Shown one piece after another: positions 7,426 through 17,589 of a DNA stretch of 42,982 nucleotides. The stretch covers positions 1 to 42,982 of the forward strand of contig JAABRA010000044.1 of assembly GCA_011391155.1 (NCBI GenBank), written 5' to 3'. This stretch comes from Burkholderiales bacterium (GTDB lineage: Bacteria > Pseudomonadota > Gammaproteobacteria > Burkholderiales > Burkholderiaceae_C). The position numbers and the translations under genes are program-made. How positions within the stretch are numbered: the first letter of the stretch is position 1; each line of letters starts with the position of its first letter. The notes under the pieces are model-generated. The model worked only from the letters and a program-made list of their open reading frames with translations. It was not told the DNA's origin and made no database searches.

Positions 7426-8193
7426 ATGCCCAACACTGCACAAATCATCGGTTCCGGCCCGCACAAGGTCATCTGCCTGAACGGCTGGTTCGGCCACGCG
7501 CGCGGCTGGGGCCCCTTGCTGCACAGCCTGGACACCCGGCATTTCAGCTACGCCTTCATGGATTACCGGGGCTATGGTGCGCGCCGGGGCAGCGGCGGCC
7601 CCTACACCGTGGCGCAGATCGCGCACGACACGCTGGCGCTGGCCGATCACCTGGGGTGGCAACGTTTCAGCCTGGTCGGGCACTCCATGGGCGGTGGCGC
7701 CATCCAGCACGTGCTGGCCGATGCGCCCGATCGCGTACAGGCGCTCGTTGGCATCACGCCGGTACCGGCTGGCGGCGTGCCCTTCGACGAAGCCGGCTGG
7801 GCCTTTTTCTCCAGCGCCGCCCATGATGCGGCGGCGCGCAAGGGCATCATCGACCTGACCACCGGCAACCGGCTCACCGAGGTCTGGCTCGACGCGATGG
7901 TCAAAAGCTCACTCACGCATTCGGACGTCGAGGCCTTCGACGCCTACCTCACGGCCTGGGCAAAAACCGCCTTTGTCGAACGCATTCAGGGCCAGACCCT
8001 GCCGGTGCTGGTGGTGGCCGGCGAGCATGACCCGGCCCTGGGCGCCGAGACCTGCAAGGCCACCTGGCTGCAGCACTACCCCAACGCCCGCCTCGAAGTC
8101 ATGGCCAACGCCGGGCATTACCCGATGGACGAAACGCCGGTGGCGTTGGCCACGGTGATGGAAAAATTCCTGCGCACGGCACTGGCAGCATGA
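7426..8193 (+). CDS. Alpha/beta-fold hydrolase
   Basis: 255 residues with GGAG ahead of the ATG. The nucleophile elbow is GHSMGG (Ser about residue 87), the acid is the Asp in VVAGEHDPALG and the catalytic His is in NAGHYPMDE, a complete triad. The oxyanion segment is LNGWFGHARGW. No signal peptide, so it is cytoplasmic. Such BioH/haloperoxidase-like enzymes cleave esters or related bonds, and the substrate cannot be inferred. The next gene overlaps the stop by 4 bp (ATGA), so the two are translationally coupled. Confidence 0.87.
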   Translation: MPNTAQIIGSGPHKVICLNGWFGHARGWGPLLHSLDTRHFSYAFMDYRGYGARRGSGGPYTVAQIAHDTLALADHLGWQRFSLVGHSMGGGAIQHVLADAPDRVQALVGITPVPAGGVPFDEAGWAFFSSAAHDAAARKGIIDLTTGNRLTEVWLDAMVKSSLTHSDVEAFDAYLTAWAKTAFVERIQGQTLPVLVVAGEHDPALGAETCKATWLQHYPNARLEVMANAGHYPMDETPVALATVMEKFLRTALAA

Positions 8194-8822
8194 GCCGCCG
8201 GGGCGAAGGGACGCCAGTGAGCCCGCGCAACCCTGGGGATCCGGGCCAGGCGACGGAACGCTTCAGCGGGCTGACGCGCCTGGCGGCCGGCGCCACGATC
8301 GCCCTGGTCCTGTTCGCGATCATCGGTTTTTTGCGGGGACCGGGCGCAAGTCTCGATGCCCTGCGCGAGGCCGCCGCCCGGCGCGACAGCGCCGAGATCG
8401 CGCGTCGCATCGACGGGCCCGCGCTGCGCCACAGCCTGGGGCGCCTGCTGCTGCAGCAGACTGGCAGCGCCCTGCCCGGCGATGGCGGCAACGACCGCCA
8501 GTTGCTGAGCCAGTTCATTGTTGCCGGCGCGCTCGTCAGGCCGCTGGTCGAAACCCTGGTGGCGCCCGACGGCATTGCCGCGCTGCTTGAGGGCCAGATT
8601 GCGCCGCGGCCGTTGGCGCCCGGCGGTGCGGGGTCTGGCCCGCGCACGCCGCCGAAGATGGCCTGGGCCTGGAACGGCTTTTCCACCGCCAGGGCCACCG
8701 TGATGACCCCGACCGGGGACCCGGCGCTGGTGCTGGTACTGCGACGCGACGGGTTCTCGTGGCGGCTGGCGGGGGTGGAGGCCACGGCCACACCTGCGGC
8801 GTCGCTGCGGCAGACGCGCTGA
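8190..8822 (+). CDS. DUF2939-like membrane-anchored protein of unknown function
   Basis: 210 residues. One transmembrane helix at about 35-52 (AAGATIALVLFAIIGFL) follows a short polar N-terminus, so most of the protein is probably periplasmic. The pattern of a small domain starting LDALREAAARRDSAEIARRI, then DGPALRHSLGRLLLQQ, and later LVAPDGIAALLEG, resembles DUF2939 proteins. The end (LVLVLRRDGFSWRLAGVE) also fits. It overlaps the hydrolase gene by 4 bp. I cannot assign a function. Confidence 0.7.
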   Translation: MSRRGEGTPVSPRNPGDPGQATERFSGLTRLAAGATIALVLFAIIGFLRGPGASLDALREAAARRDSAEIARRIDGPALRHSLGRLLLQQTGSALPGDGGNDRQLLSQFIVAGALVRPLVETLVAPDGIAALLEGQIAPRPLAPGGAGSGPRTPPKMAWAWNGFSTARATVMTPTGDPALVLVLRRDGFSWRLAGVEATATPAASLRQTR

Positions 8823-8830
8823 AGCATCGC

Positions 8831-8852
8831 GGACCCAGGGCGTCCTGGGTCC
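8831..8852. terminator. GC-rich hairpin between convergent genes
   Basis: GGACCCAGG and CCTGGGTCC form a perfect 9-bp stem with a 4-base loop 9 bp after the DUF2939-like gene and before the convergent eda stop. There is no T-run on either side, so it is at best a non-canonical bidirectional terminator. Confidence 0.45.
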
Positions 8853-8909
8853 GGCAAGGCGGGCGCTGCGCCGGGAGCCGGCGGCCCCCGCGACAGCGGG
8901 CCCGGGCGT

Positions 8910-9581
8910 TCAGGCCGTCAGCGTGGAGGCCAGCGCCGTCGCTTCGCGCGCCAGGCGCGTCACCCGTGCCCAGTCGCCTTGCGCCAGTGCATCCGCGGGC
9001 GTGAGCCACGAACCGCCGACCATCGCCACGTTTGGCAGCGCCAGAAAGCTGGTCAGGGTCTGCGCGCTGACGCCGCCGGTCGGGCAGAACATCACATCGG
9101 GAATCGGTGCGCCGAGCGCCTGCAGCATGGCCATGCCGCCGGCCTGCGCGGCGGGGAACAGCTTCATCAGCGAAAAACCGTGTTCGCGCGCCGCCAGCAC
9201 TTCGCTGGGGGTCATCACACCGGGCATGAAGGGCAGGCGCGCCGCCCGCACGGCCTCGACCAGGGCGTCGGTGCAGCCCGGCGACAGGGCAAAGGCGGCG
9301 CCCGCGTCGATCACACGCTGCACATCGGCCACGCGTGTGACGGTGCCCGCGCCCACATGCATCTGCGGCACGGCGCGGGCTACCGCTTCGATGGTGGCCA
9401 GCGCGCTGGCGTGGCGCAGGGTGATCTCCATCACGTCGATGCCGCCTTCGAGCAGCGCATGCGCCAGCGGCACGGCCTGGGCGGGATCGGTCAGCACGAT
9501 CACGGGCACGACGCGCGCGGTGAAGGCGGGGCGGTCGAAGCAGGTGCGGGGGGATGCGGATGAATCGTTCATGTTCAGCAT
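8910..9581 (-). CDS. eda: 2-keto-3-deoxy-6-phosphogluconate aldolase
   Basis: 223 residues. Splits KDPG into pyruvate and glyceraldehyde 3-phosphate, the last step of the Entner-Doudoroff route, in the cytoplasm. The family motifs are present: VMEITLRHASAL with the catalytic Glu, VGAGTVTRVADVQ, and GFSLMKLFPAAQAGG with the Schiff-base Lys. TGGVSAQTLTSFLALPNVAM is the phosphate-binding end. It is last in the zwf-pgl-edd-eda operon, 41 bp after edd. The second Met (9572) is an alternative start; neither has a strong ribosome site. Confidence 0.95.
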   Translation of the reverse strand: MLNMNDSSASPRTCFDRPAFTARVVPVIVLTDPAQAVPLAHALLEGGIDVMEITLRHASALATIEAVARAVPQMHVGAGTVTRVADVQRVIDAGAAFALSPGCTDALVEAVRAARLPFMPGVMTPSEVLAAREHGFSLMKLFPAAQAGGMAMLQALGAPIPDVMFCPTGGVSAQTLTSFLALPNVAMVGGSWLTPADALAQGDWARVTRLAREATALASTLTA

Positions 9582-9622
9582 GATTTCAAGCGTGGGGCGG
9601 GGTTGTGCGTGTGCGTGGCGTT

Positions 9623-11440
<1,818 letters not shown>

Positions 11441-11489
11441 GGACAGGGTCTTTCTGGAAAATTGGGCAATGGAACCGCGCAACCGGTGC

Positions 11490-12194
11490 TCAGGCACCGA
11501 TCCACGCAGCCATGGGCGCGGCGTCCTGGCACAGCAGCAGGGAGATCGGAAGCTGGGGGTCGGCGCCCTGCAGGGCGCGTGCGTACACCGCCTGCTTGGC
11601 CGGGCCGGACAGCTGCAGTGCGAGGTGGTGCGCCTGCAGCAGGGTGGCGAGAGTGAGCGTCAGCCGCGCGTGATTGGCGTCCAGCGGGCGCACCCAGGCG
11701 CAGTGCGCGGCGGTGGTCAGTGCGAGGGCCGTGCCCGGCGCCCCGGGGAACAACGAGGCGGTGTGGCCGTCCAGCCCCATGCCGAGCACGGCCACGTCCA
11801 CGGGCCAGGGCAAGTTTGCCAGCCGCGCTTCGGCCTGCTGTTGCAGGGCCCGCAGTGCGGCGTCGTCCAGCGCGGACGGCAGCGCGTCGAAGAACGGGAC
11901 AAACCGCGCTGCCGCCGCATCGCCCTGCAGCAGATGCTGGCGCACCAGCGCGGTGTTGCTGTCGGCGTGCGTGGGCGGTACGCAGCGCTCGTCCACCAGG
12001 ATCACGGTCACGGCGGCCCAGTTGAGCGGGGCGCGGCGCAGGGCCTGCAGGAAAGGGATGGGCGAGCGTCCGCCGGACACCGCCAGCAGCGCGCGGCCCC
12101 GCGGGTCGATTGCTGCGCGCAGCCGCGCAGCCACGTCCCGCGCCAGGGCTTCGGCCAACGCGGCCTCGGTGTCCAGGCGGTGTTCGACCGGCAT
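11490..12194 (-). CDS. pgl: 6-phosphogluconolactonase
   Basis: 234 residues of the DevB/SOL type. Hydrolyses 6-phosphogluconolactone after Zwf. Motifs: [17 protein letters not shown] (sugar-phosphate binding), [19 protein letters not shown], and [18 protein letters not shown]. Only 1 bp separates its start from the zwf stop, so translation is coupled. The C-terminal end ([15 protein letters not shown]) is normal for the family. Confidence 0.95.
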   Translation of the reverse strand: MPVEHRLDTEAALAEALARDVAARLRAAIDPRGRALLAVSGGRSPIPFLQALRRAPLNWAAVTVILVDERCVPPTHADSNTALVRQHLLQGDAAAARFVPFFDALPSALDDAALRALQQQAEARLANLPWPVDVAVLGMGLDGHTASLFPGAPGTALALTTAAHCAWVRPLDANHARLTLTLATLLQAHHLALQLSGPAKQAVYARALQGADPQLPISLLLCQDAAPMAAWIGA

Positions 12195-12195
12195 C

Positions 12196-13671
12196 TCAGG
12201 CCTCTTCCATCCAGGCCGAGTCTTCGCGGGCCATCAGCGCCGACGACGCCGCCGGGCCCCAGGTGCCTGCCGTGTAGGCCTTGGGCCGTTCGTTGAGCAC
12301 TTTCCAGCCTTCGATGATGGGTTCGACCCAGGTCCAGGCGGCTTCCAGCTCGTCGCGGCGCATGAAGTGGGTCAACCGCCCGCGGATCACGTCCATCAAC
12401 AGGCGTTCATAGGCTTCGGCGCGCCGGCCGGTGAAGGCGGACTCCAGGTCCAGGTTCAGGCTGACCGGCTGCAGGCGCATGCCGCTGCCGGGTTCCTTGG
12501 CCATCATCTGGAGCTGGATGCTTTCTTCCGGTTGCAGCTGGATCACCAGGCGGTTGACGGACTTGCGCGGTGCGTCGGCGAACAGGGAGAAAGGCAGGTC
12601 GGCGAACTCGATCACGATTTCCGAGCGGCGCTCCTGCATCCGCTTGCCGGTGCGCAGGAAAAACGGCACGTTGGCCCAGCGCCAGTTGTTGATGTAGGCC
12701 TTCACCGCGACGAAGGTCTCGGTGACGCTGTCGGCCGGGACGCTGTCTTCCTGCAGGTAGCCCGCGACGCTTTCCCCCTGCACTGCGCCGGCGGTGTACT
12801 GGCCGCGCACGGTGTCGCGCGCCACTTCGGCCACGCCCATCGGCCGCAATGAGCGAAGCACCTTGAGTTTTTCATCGCGCACGGCGTCCGGGTCGAGCGA
12901 TACTGGCGGCTCCATGGCCACGATGCACAGCAATTGCAGCAGGTGGTTTTGCAGCATGTCGCGCAGCGCGCCGGTGCCGTCGTAGAAGCCGGCCCGACTG
13001 CCGACGCCGACACTTTCGGCCACGGTGATCTGAACGCTGCGGATGGCAGGGCCGCGCCACAGGGGCTCGAAGATCGTGTTGCCAAAGCGCAGTACCATGA
13101 GGTTTTGCACGGTCTCCTTGCCCAGGTAATGGTCAATCCGGAAGATGCGCGATTCCTCGAAGGTGTTGCCCACCACGCGATTGATTTCCTGGGCGGACGC
13201 CAGGTCGTGCCCCAGCGGCTTTTCCAGCACCACACGGCTGCGGGCATCGATCAGGCCGGCGGTCGAAAGGTGGGCGCAGATGCCTGTGAAGAGGCTGGGC
13301 GCGGTGGCGAGGTAGAACACCCGGTCCGAGCCGGCGTTCAGGGCCCCCGCGAGTGTTGCGTAGGCGGCTTCCTGGGTGACGTCCACGGCGGCATAGTTCA
13401 ACCGCGCCAGGAAGTCCTGCCAGACCTGCGCATCAAAGGCCTTCGGTTCAATGAAAGGGACGACCTTTTCCTGGATGAACGCCAGAAAGGCTTCGCGGCT
13501 GAAGGCCTGTCGCCCGACGGGATGAATGCGCGCGCCCTGCGGCAAATTGCCGTGCAGGTGCGCCATGTACAACGCGGGCAGCAGCTTGCGCACCGACAGA
13601 TCGCCGGCGCCTCCGAAGATCACCAAGTCCAGGGAAACGGGGGCCGTGCCAGAAGTATTTTGGAGCGTCAT
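12196..13671 (-). CDS. zwf: Glucose-6-phosphate 1-dehydrogenase
   Basis: 491 residues, the usual bacterial length. The nucleotide-binding start is [19 protein letters not shown], with Ala where GxxGDLxxRKL is usual. [14 protein letters not shown] and [19 protein letters not shown] are the substrate and catalytic motifs, the latter with the Asp-His pair. First gene of the operon; GAGG sits 6 bases before the ATG. Two HexR-like boxes lie at 13683-13697 and 13716-13730, so induction by KDPG through HexR is likely (known for this regulator in Proteobacteria). It oxidises the glucose 6-phosphate produced by glucokinase in the same window. Confidence 0.95.
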   Translation of the reverse strand: MTLQNTSGTAPVSLDLVIFGGAGDLSVRKLLPALYMAHLHGNLPQGARIHPVGRQAFSREAFLAFIQEKVVPFIEPKAFDAQVWQDFLARLNYAAVDVTQEAAYATLAGALNAGSDRVFYLATAPSLFTGICAHLSTAGLIDARSRVVLEKPLGHDLASAQEINRVVGNTFEESRIFRIDHYLGKETVQNLMVLRFGNTIFEPLWRGPAIRSVQITVAESVGVGSRAGFYDGTGALRDMLQNHLLQLLCIVAMEPPVSLDPDAVRDEKLKVLRSLRPMGVAEVARDTVRGQYTAGAVQGESVAGYLQEDSVPADSVTETFVAVKAYINNWRWANVPFFLRTGKRMQERRSEIVIEFADLPFSLFADAPRKSVNRLVIQLQPEESIQLQMMAKEPGSGMRLQPVSLNLDLESAFTGRRAEAYERLLMDVIRGRLTHFMRRDELEAAWTWVEPIIEGWKVLNERPKAYTAGTWGPAASSALMAREDSAWMEEA

Positions 13672-13682
13672 GGCATCCTCGA

Positions 13683-13697
13683 TAAAATTTTATTACC
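13683..13697 (-). promoter_or_regulatory. HexR-like box 2 upstream of zwf
   Basis: TAAAATTTTATTACC on the + strand (GGTAATAAAATTTTA on the minus). It shares AATTTTATTAC with box 1 and lies just ahead of the zwf ribosome site, where bound repressor would block transcription. One arm is imperfect. Centre-to-centre distance from box 1 is 33 bp, about three helical turns. Confidence 0.5.
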
Positions 13698-13715
13698 TTG
13701 AAAACTGATTATTGA

Positions 13716-13730
13716 TGTAATTTTATTACG
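13716..13730 (-). promoter_or_regulatory. HexR-like box 1 upstream of zwf
   Basis: TGTAATTTTATTACG is within one base of a perfect palindrome and close to the HexR consensus TGTAATTAAATTACA (established for proteobacterial HexR regulons of zwf, edd and eda). hexR itself is not in the window. Confidence 0.65.
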
Positions 13731-13888
13731 TTCACAGCTTGTCGATCGAATAGTCCATCGGGCCGAGGTCATGGTCGAAAGCGGGGGCCGCCGGTCGGCG
13801 CTGGGGCGAAACGAGGCCTCCAGAAACCCGCGCGGAACCTGCCGGATCGATTGCTGGAGGTGGCGAGCCGGCCGACAATGCCCCTGAA

Positions 13889-13934
13889 CCTGCCGGGGAT
13901 GCCGTCGGTCAAGGCCGGTTCAGGCCCCGGCAGG
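13889..13934 (-). terminator. Long-loop inverted repeat after the small lipoprotein gene
   Basis: CCTGCCGGGG at 13889-13898 and CCCCGGCAGG at 13925-13934 form a perfect 10-bp stem with a 26-base loop, starting 6 bp after the lipoprotein stop on the minus strand. No U-tract follows. It could separate the lipoprotein transcript from zwf. I see nothing else between it and the HexR boxes (13741-13888). Confidence 0.35.
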
Positions 13935-13940
13935 TGCCAG

Positions 13941-14312
13941 TCAGGGCTTTTGGGCCTGGATGCATGTCAGCCCGGCTGATTCGCTGCCGCCGCCGCCATT
14001 CACGGTCATGACGCCGCGAACGTAGTCTGTCCACGACAGCGCGCCCTGACCGTAACGCGCCGTGATCTCAACGAAATACGCGCTGTACCGCGGTGATACG
14101 ACGTTCATCAGGTCATTGACCGACAGCGCCCCGAGGTGCTTGGTGCCACATTCGCGCTGGACTTTGGCGACGAAGGCGTCGTTGGCAGGACTGGTTTTGG
14201 AGGTGCCCGTCGCACAGGCCGTGAGGGCAAGCAGCAGCACCGCAGCGGCGAGTCTTCCGCAAGTGCGGGTCGCGGGGGTGGCCGATGGCGCAAGGCTGGC
14301 GTGGCGTGGCAT
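13941..14312 (-). CDS. Small lipoprotein of unknown function in the glucan regulon
   Basis: 123 residues from ATG 14312, chosen because AAGGA lies about 7 bases upstream and because it gives a normal lipoprotein signal (LAAAVLLLALTAC, lipobox LTAC). The mature part is about 90 residues with two further Cys, in VQRECGTKHLG and GLTCIQAQKP, which could form a disulfide. The middle, SVNDLMNVVSPRYSAYFVEI, looks helical, followed by a Gly-rich turn. I do not recognise the family. Its promoter carries the same palindromic operator, and nearly the same -35/-10 layout, as the porin operon at 31302. By inference it belongs to the beta-glucan system. Confidence 0.7.
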   Translation of the reverse strand: MPRHASLAPSATPATRTCGRLAAAVLLLALTACATGTSKTSPANDAFVAKVQRECGTKHLGALSVNDLMNVVSPRYSAYFVEITARYGQGALSWTDYVRGVMTVNGGGGSESAGLTCIQAQKP

Positions 14313-14402
14313 GGTGATCCTTGGGTTCCTGCGTCCGGCCGACGCGTCCGACGGATGGCGGACGCCTGGCACAGGCGGTACTGGTCAATGGTGGAGGTGG
14401 TT

Positions 14403-14416
14403 TGAAAGCGGTTTCA
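14403..14416. promoter_or_regulatory. LacI-type operator 1
   Basis: TGAAAGCGGTTTCA, one base from the perfect palindrome seen at four other sites. It lies directly downstream of the -10 box of the leftward lipoprotein promoter and 294 bp ahead of the LacI gene, so it could also act on the regulator itself. Confidence 0.8.
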
Positions 14417-14418
14417 TC

Positions 14419-14448
14419 AGCATAGAGGATTCGGCGCAAGCACGTCAA
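14419..14448 (-). promoter_or_regulatory. Promoter of the small lipoprotein gene
   Basis: On the minus strand TTGACG (14443-14448), an 18-base spacer and TATGCT (14419-14424), then the operator. The layout TATTGACGT...GATGAAACCGCTTTCA is repeated ahead of the porin gene. Confidence 0.65.
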
Positions 14449-14460
14449 TAGCCGTGACCC

Positions 14461-14477
14461 GGTGTTTTCCCTAGTGG
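14461..14477 (-). promoter_or_regulatory. Conserved upstream motif 1 (AGGGAAAACACC)
   Basis: CCACTAGGGAAAACACC on the minus strand, starting 45 bp from operator 1 and just upstream of the -35 box. The same motif at the same distance is found ahead of the porin gene. Position suggests an activator site; the protein is unknown. The rest of the 398-bp gap to the LacI start (14478-14710) holds no other feature I can support. Confidence 0.5.
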
Positions 14478-14710
14478 GGCTGGGACGATGGGGTCATTCA
14501 ATCCCGAGGCAGAACCGCGATGCCGTGCGGGTGCCGCTGGATGAGGTCGGAGATCGCCGGATGCACCCGAGCGGGCCCGCAAATGGCTGCAGCGCACGAG
14601 CGAACCCCTTAAACTGCGCGCATGAATCCGTTGCAGACTGGACACCAGCCGAACCTCCTCTACCGGTTGCATCCGCAACGCCTGCCCCCCAAAAAACCCC
14701 CGGAGCGCGA

Positions 14711-15766
14711 ATGAACAGCAGGACCGAAAAAGGCACCCATGCACCACCGGCGCCAGGTTCCGCGAGCGGACCGGTCACCATCGAAATGGTCGCGCGCGCG
14801 GCCGGAGTTTCCCAAAGTACGGTATCGCGCATCCTGAACGGGACCGCGGTGGTCAGCGAAGCGAAGCGCAAGGCGATTGATGACGCCATCGCCACACTCG
14901 GTTTTGTGCCGAACCCCGTGGCGCGTGGGCTTGCCGGAGGACGAACTTTCAGCGTTGGGGTGATTACCCAGGCCATCGACAGCCCTTTTTACGGCGCGGC
15001 ATTGCGCGGCATTGAAGACGAACTGGAAGTGCTGGGATACAGCCCGCTTTTTGTCAGTGGACACTGGAACGTGGCCGTCGAAGCACGGTGCCTTGACGTC
15101 CTGCGCTCGCGCCGGGTCGACGGCATCATCGTCCTGACGGGACGTCTGACGGACCAGGCGCTGGCGTCCTGTGCCCGGAGCATTCCGGTCGTCGTGACGG
15201 GGCGCACCCTCATGGCGCCCGGTCTGGCCTCGCTCAATTTCGACAATTTCGAGGGAGGGCGTCTGGCAACGCAGCACCTGATTGAACTCGGGCACCGGCG
15301 CATCGCCTTCATTGCTGGCGACCCTGAGCATCCTGACGCTGTCGAGCGCCTGCATGGATACCGGGCGGCGCTCGAAGCGGCCGGAATCAGGTTCGGGCGC
15401 GAGATGGTGATATCGGGGGGGTTCAGTGAAGCCAGCGGCCTGGACGCTGTGGATCGCTTGCTGGCCACCGGGCAGGAATTCAGTGCGATTTTTGCAGCGA
15501 ACGACCAGATGGCCTTCGGCGCTGCCCTCGGGCTCCAGCGCCACGGCTTGCGCGTCCCCGATGACGTTTCCCTGGTGGGCTTTGACGACCTGCCGGCTTC
15601 GTTGTACGCCCATCCTCCCCTGACGACCATCCATCAGCCGGCTTACGAGCTTGGCCGTCTGGCGGCGTCGGCCGTGCTCCAGTTGCTGGCGGGCAACCAG
15701 CCCGTCGTTGAAATGCCAGCGCCGCTGCTGATGGTGCGGGAATCCAGCCGACAGCGGCGGGACTGA
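14711..15766 (+). CDS. LacI-family transcriptional regulator of the beta-glucan locus
   Basis: 351 residues from ATG 14711, with GGAG 6 bases upstream. After a polar 20-residue lead comes the LacI helix-turn-helix (TIEMVARAAGVSQSTVSRIL) and hinge (FVPNPVARGLAGGRTFSVGV). The rest is a periplasmic-binding-protein-like sensor domain, with LRSRRVDGIIVLTGRLTD, HRRIAFIAGDPEHPDAVERL and the C-terminal VSLVGFDDLPASLYAHPPLT typical of sugar-responsive members. It lies between the lipoprotein and GH1 genes. Six TGAAAGCGCTTTCA-type palindromes in the window are of the form bound by LacI proteins, so it is the obvious repressor of the locus; the inducer is probably a beta-glucan oligosaccharide or glucose (inference). 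Confidence 0.9.
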   Translation: MNSRTEKGTHAPPAPGSASGPVTIEMVARAAGVSQSTVSRILNGTAVVSEAKRKAIDDAIATLGFVPNPVARGLAGGRTFSVGVITQAIDSPFYGAALRGIEDELEVLGYSPLFVSGHWNVAVEARCLDVLRSRRVDGIIVLTGRLTDQALASCARSIPVVVTGRTLMAPGLASLNFDNFEGGRLATQHLIELGHRRIAFIAGDPEHPDAVERLHGYRAALEAAGIRFGREMVISGGFSEASGLDAVDRLLATGQEFSAIFAANDQMAFGAALGLQRHGLRVPDDVSLVGFDDLPASLYAHPPLTTIHQPAYELGRLAASAVLQLLAGNQPVVEMPAPLLMVRESSRQRRD

Positions 15767-15822
15767 ACGTCTTCGAGCGGTTGAATTCCGCCCGGCCTTT
15801 CCCTGCCGGCGTGTACCCCCCC

Positions 15823-15836
15823 CGGGATTTCCCTCG
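15823..15836 (+). promoter_or_regulatory. Weaker upstream GGG/CCC motif at the GH1 promoter
   Basis: CGGGATTTCCCTCG; its reverse, CGAGGGAAATCCCG, resembles the motifs upstream of the other operators. It ends 33 bp before operator 2, about one helical turn nearer than the others, so assignment is tentative. Confidence 0.3.
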
Positions 15837-15837
15837 G

Positions 15838-15865
15838 TCGACCGAGCGCCGTTGGGTTCTACAAT
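15838..15865 (+). promoter_or_regulatory. Promoter of the rightward GH1-GH16-GH17-transporter unit
   Basis: TCGACC (15838-15843), a 16-base spacer and TACAAT (15860-15865), with the operator beginning 4 bases later. Transcription from here would start in or just after the operator. Confidence 0.6.
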
Positions 15866-15869
15866 CAAA

Positions 15870-15883
15870 TGAAAGCGCTTTCA
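15870..15883. promoter_or_regulatory. LacI-type operator 2
   Basis: Perfect palindrome TGAAAGCGCTTTCA directly downstream of the TACAAT -10 box; bound repressor would block the transcript running from the GH1 gene towards the fusion transporter and phosphorylase. Confidence 0.85.
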
Positions 15884-15961
15884 AAAGCCTTTCGAGGCCC
15901 TCCTTGCCATCGACATCCATTCCGGATAGATGCGACGACCGGCGCTGTTTGAATCGGAGAC

Positions 15962-16111
15962 ATGGATGGCGCAGAAAGCACGGAGAGTGGGGTCGGTTCG
16001 GGCTGGGTCTGTCCTGTGCCGTCCCTGTGGGAGCGCAGCCATCCCACGGTGGAGATCAAGGCAGTCAGCCGACAGTGTGGTGACCATCACATCGCAATGA
16101 CCGCCGCATGA
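15962..16111 (+). pseudogene. Possible N-terminal relic of an ABC transporter ATPase
   Basis: A 49-codon frame with GGAG upstream. Its last third, TVEIKAVSRQCGDHHIAMTA, resembles the opening of MalK/UgpC ATPases (pattern V-E-I-x-x-V-S-K-x-F-G-D), and then it ends where Walker A should follow. The clearer C-terminal relic of such a protein is at 17590. The identification rests on about 15 residues and is weak. The remainder of 15884-16178 shows nothing else. Confidence 0.35.
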
Positions 16112-16178
16112 ACGACGCAGCCTGATGCCCGGTTGGCCGCTGCCAAATCCTGAACCCCCTGCAAGAACATCACAAACG

Positions 16179-17588
16179 ATGCATTCCATTGAACCTTCCG
16201 GACTGACCCAGAAATTTCCGCCCGACTTTGTCTGGGGCGTGGCGACGAGTGCATTCCAGATCGAAGGCGCGGCTGCCGAGGACGGCAAGGGGCCCTCGAT
16301 CTGGGACCGTTTCTGCCGCTTGCCCGGCGCCATTGCCGATCACAGCGATGCCGACCTGGCCTGCGACCACTATCACCGTTGGGCCGAAGATCTGGATCTG
16401 GTCGCCGGCCTCGGCGTGGACGCCTATCGATTCTCGGTGTCGTGGCCGCGGGTGCGCCCGGACGGCGACGGCGCCTGGAACGGCAAGGGTCTGGACTTCT
16501 ATGAACGCCTGGTCGATGGACTGCTGGAGCGCGGCGTGAAACCCTACCTCACGCTGAACCACTGGGACCTGCCGGATGCGCTGCAGTGCCGTGGCGGGTG
16601 GGCCGAGCGCAACACCGTGCACCTGTTCGTTGAATATGCCCTCGGAATGCAGGAGAGACTGGGGGATCGCGTGGCTGCGATCACGACGCACAACGAGCCC
16701 TGGGTGATGGCCACGCTGGGGCATGAGATCGGCACCTTCGCGCCGGGAATCAGGGACCGTGCGGTGGCGATGCAGGTGGCCCACCATTTGTTGCTCAGTC
16801 ACGGCCTGGCCCTGCAGGCGTTGCGAGCCCAGGGGAGTTCGGCCAACCTGGGCATCGTGCTCAACCTGTCGCCGGTGCATGCCGCCACGGACACGGAAGC
16901 CGATCAGGCCAGTGCGCGACTGGAGGATGGCCGGCTGGTGCGGTGGTACATGGACTCCTTGTTCAAGGGCCGTTATCCGCAGGATGTGATCGACTTTCTG
17001 GGGCCGGACATGCCGCGCATCGAGCCGGGCGATATGGACGTCATTGCGACACCCATGGATTTTCTCGGCATCAACTATTACTCCAGAAGCGTGATCAGTG
17101 CTGCTGGCCCATGGGATGTGCACAGCAGTGGACGGACGGTCACGGACATGGGCTGGGAAATCTATCCCGAAGGCCTGACGGAGCTGCTGTTGCGCCTGCA
17201 CCGCGACTACCCGGTGCCGCCGATGTACGTGACCGAGAACGGCGGTGCGTTCAAAGACCAGTTTGAGGAAGGTCGCGTCCGCGATCCGCAACGCACGGAC
17301 TACATCGCCCGCCATATTGGCGCTGTCGCAGACGCCATGCGCCAGGGGGTGCCGATGGCAGGGTACATGGTCTGGAGCCTGCTGGACAACTTTGAGTGGG
17401 CTTCGGGCTTTGAAAAGCGCTTTGGCATCGTGCATGTCGATTACGCCAACCAGCTGCGCACACCCAAGGACAGCGCCCTGTGGTACCAGCGGTTCCTCCG
17501 GGCCCAGGGCGCCTTGCGTAGCCAGGCTGTTTCGGACACCACCAGGGCCAGACGCGGGCGACGCGATGTGGCCATAGCGGGAGCTTGA
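16179..17588 (+). CDS. GH1 beta-glucosidase
   Basis: 469 residues from ATG 16179 (MHSIEPSGLTQKFPPDFVWG). Normal GH1 length with no signal peptide, so cytoplasmic. The N-terminal signature is FVWGVATSAFQIEGAAAEDG, the acid/base Glu is in THNEPWV (about E173) and the nucleophile Glu in YVTENGGAF (about E353). YMVWSLLDNFEWASGFEKRF completes the substrate pocket. It releases glucose from short beta-glucosides, here probably laminaribiose and longer products of the GH17/GH16 enzymes. First gene of the long rightward unit under operator 2, with a 295-bp leader. The fragment of an ABC ATPase begins 1 bp after its stop. Confidence 0.95.
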   Translation: MHSIEPSGLTQKFPPDFVWGVATSAFQIEGAAAEDGKGPSIWDRFCRLPGAIADHSDADLACDHYHRWAEDLDLVAGLGVDAYRFSVSWPRVRPDGDGAWNGKGLDFYERLVDGLLERGVKPYLTLNHWDLPDALQCRGGWAERNTVHLFVEYALGMQERLGDRVAAITTHNEPWVMATLGHEIGTFAPGIRDRAVAMQVAHHLLLSHGLALQALRAQGSSANLGIVLNLSPVHAATDTEADQASARLEDGRLVRWYMDSLFKGRYPQDVIDFLGPDMPRIEPGDMDVIATPMDFLGINYYSRSVISAAGPWDVHSSGRTVTDMGWEIYPEGLTELLLRLHRDYPVPPMYVTENGGAFKDQFEEGRVRDPQRTDYIARHIGAVADAMRQGVPMAGYMVWSLLDNFEWASGFEKRFGIVHVDYANQLRTPKDSALWYQRFLRAQGALRSQAVSDTTRARRGRRDVAIAGA

Positions 17589-17589
17589 G

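Noticed and set aside
13741-13888. Possible hexR or other regulator remnant upstream of zwf
   Set aside because: No frame with helix-turn-helix or SIS-domain pattern is visible in any direction.
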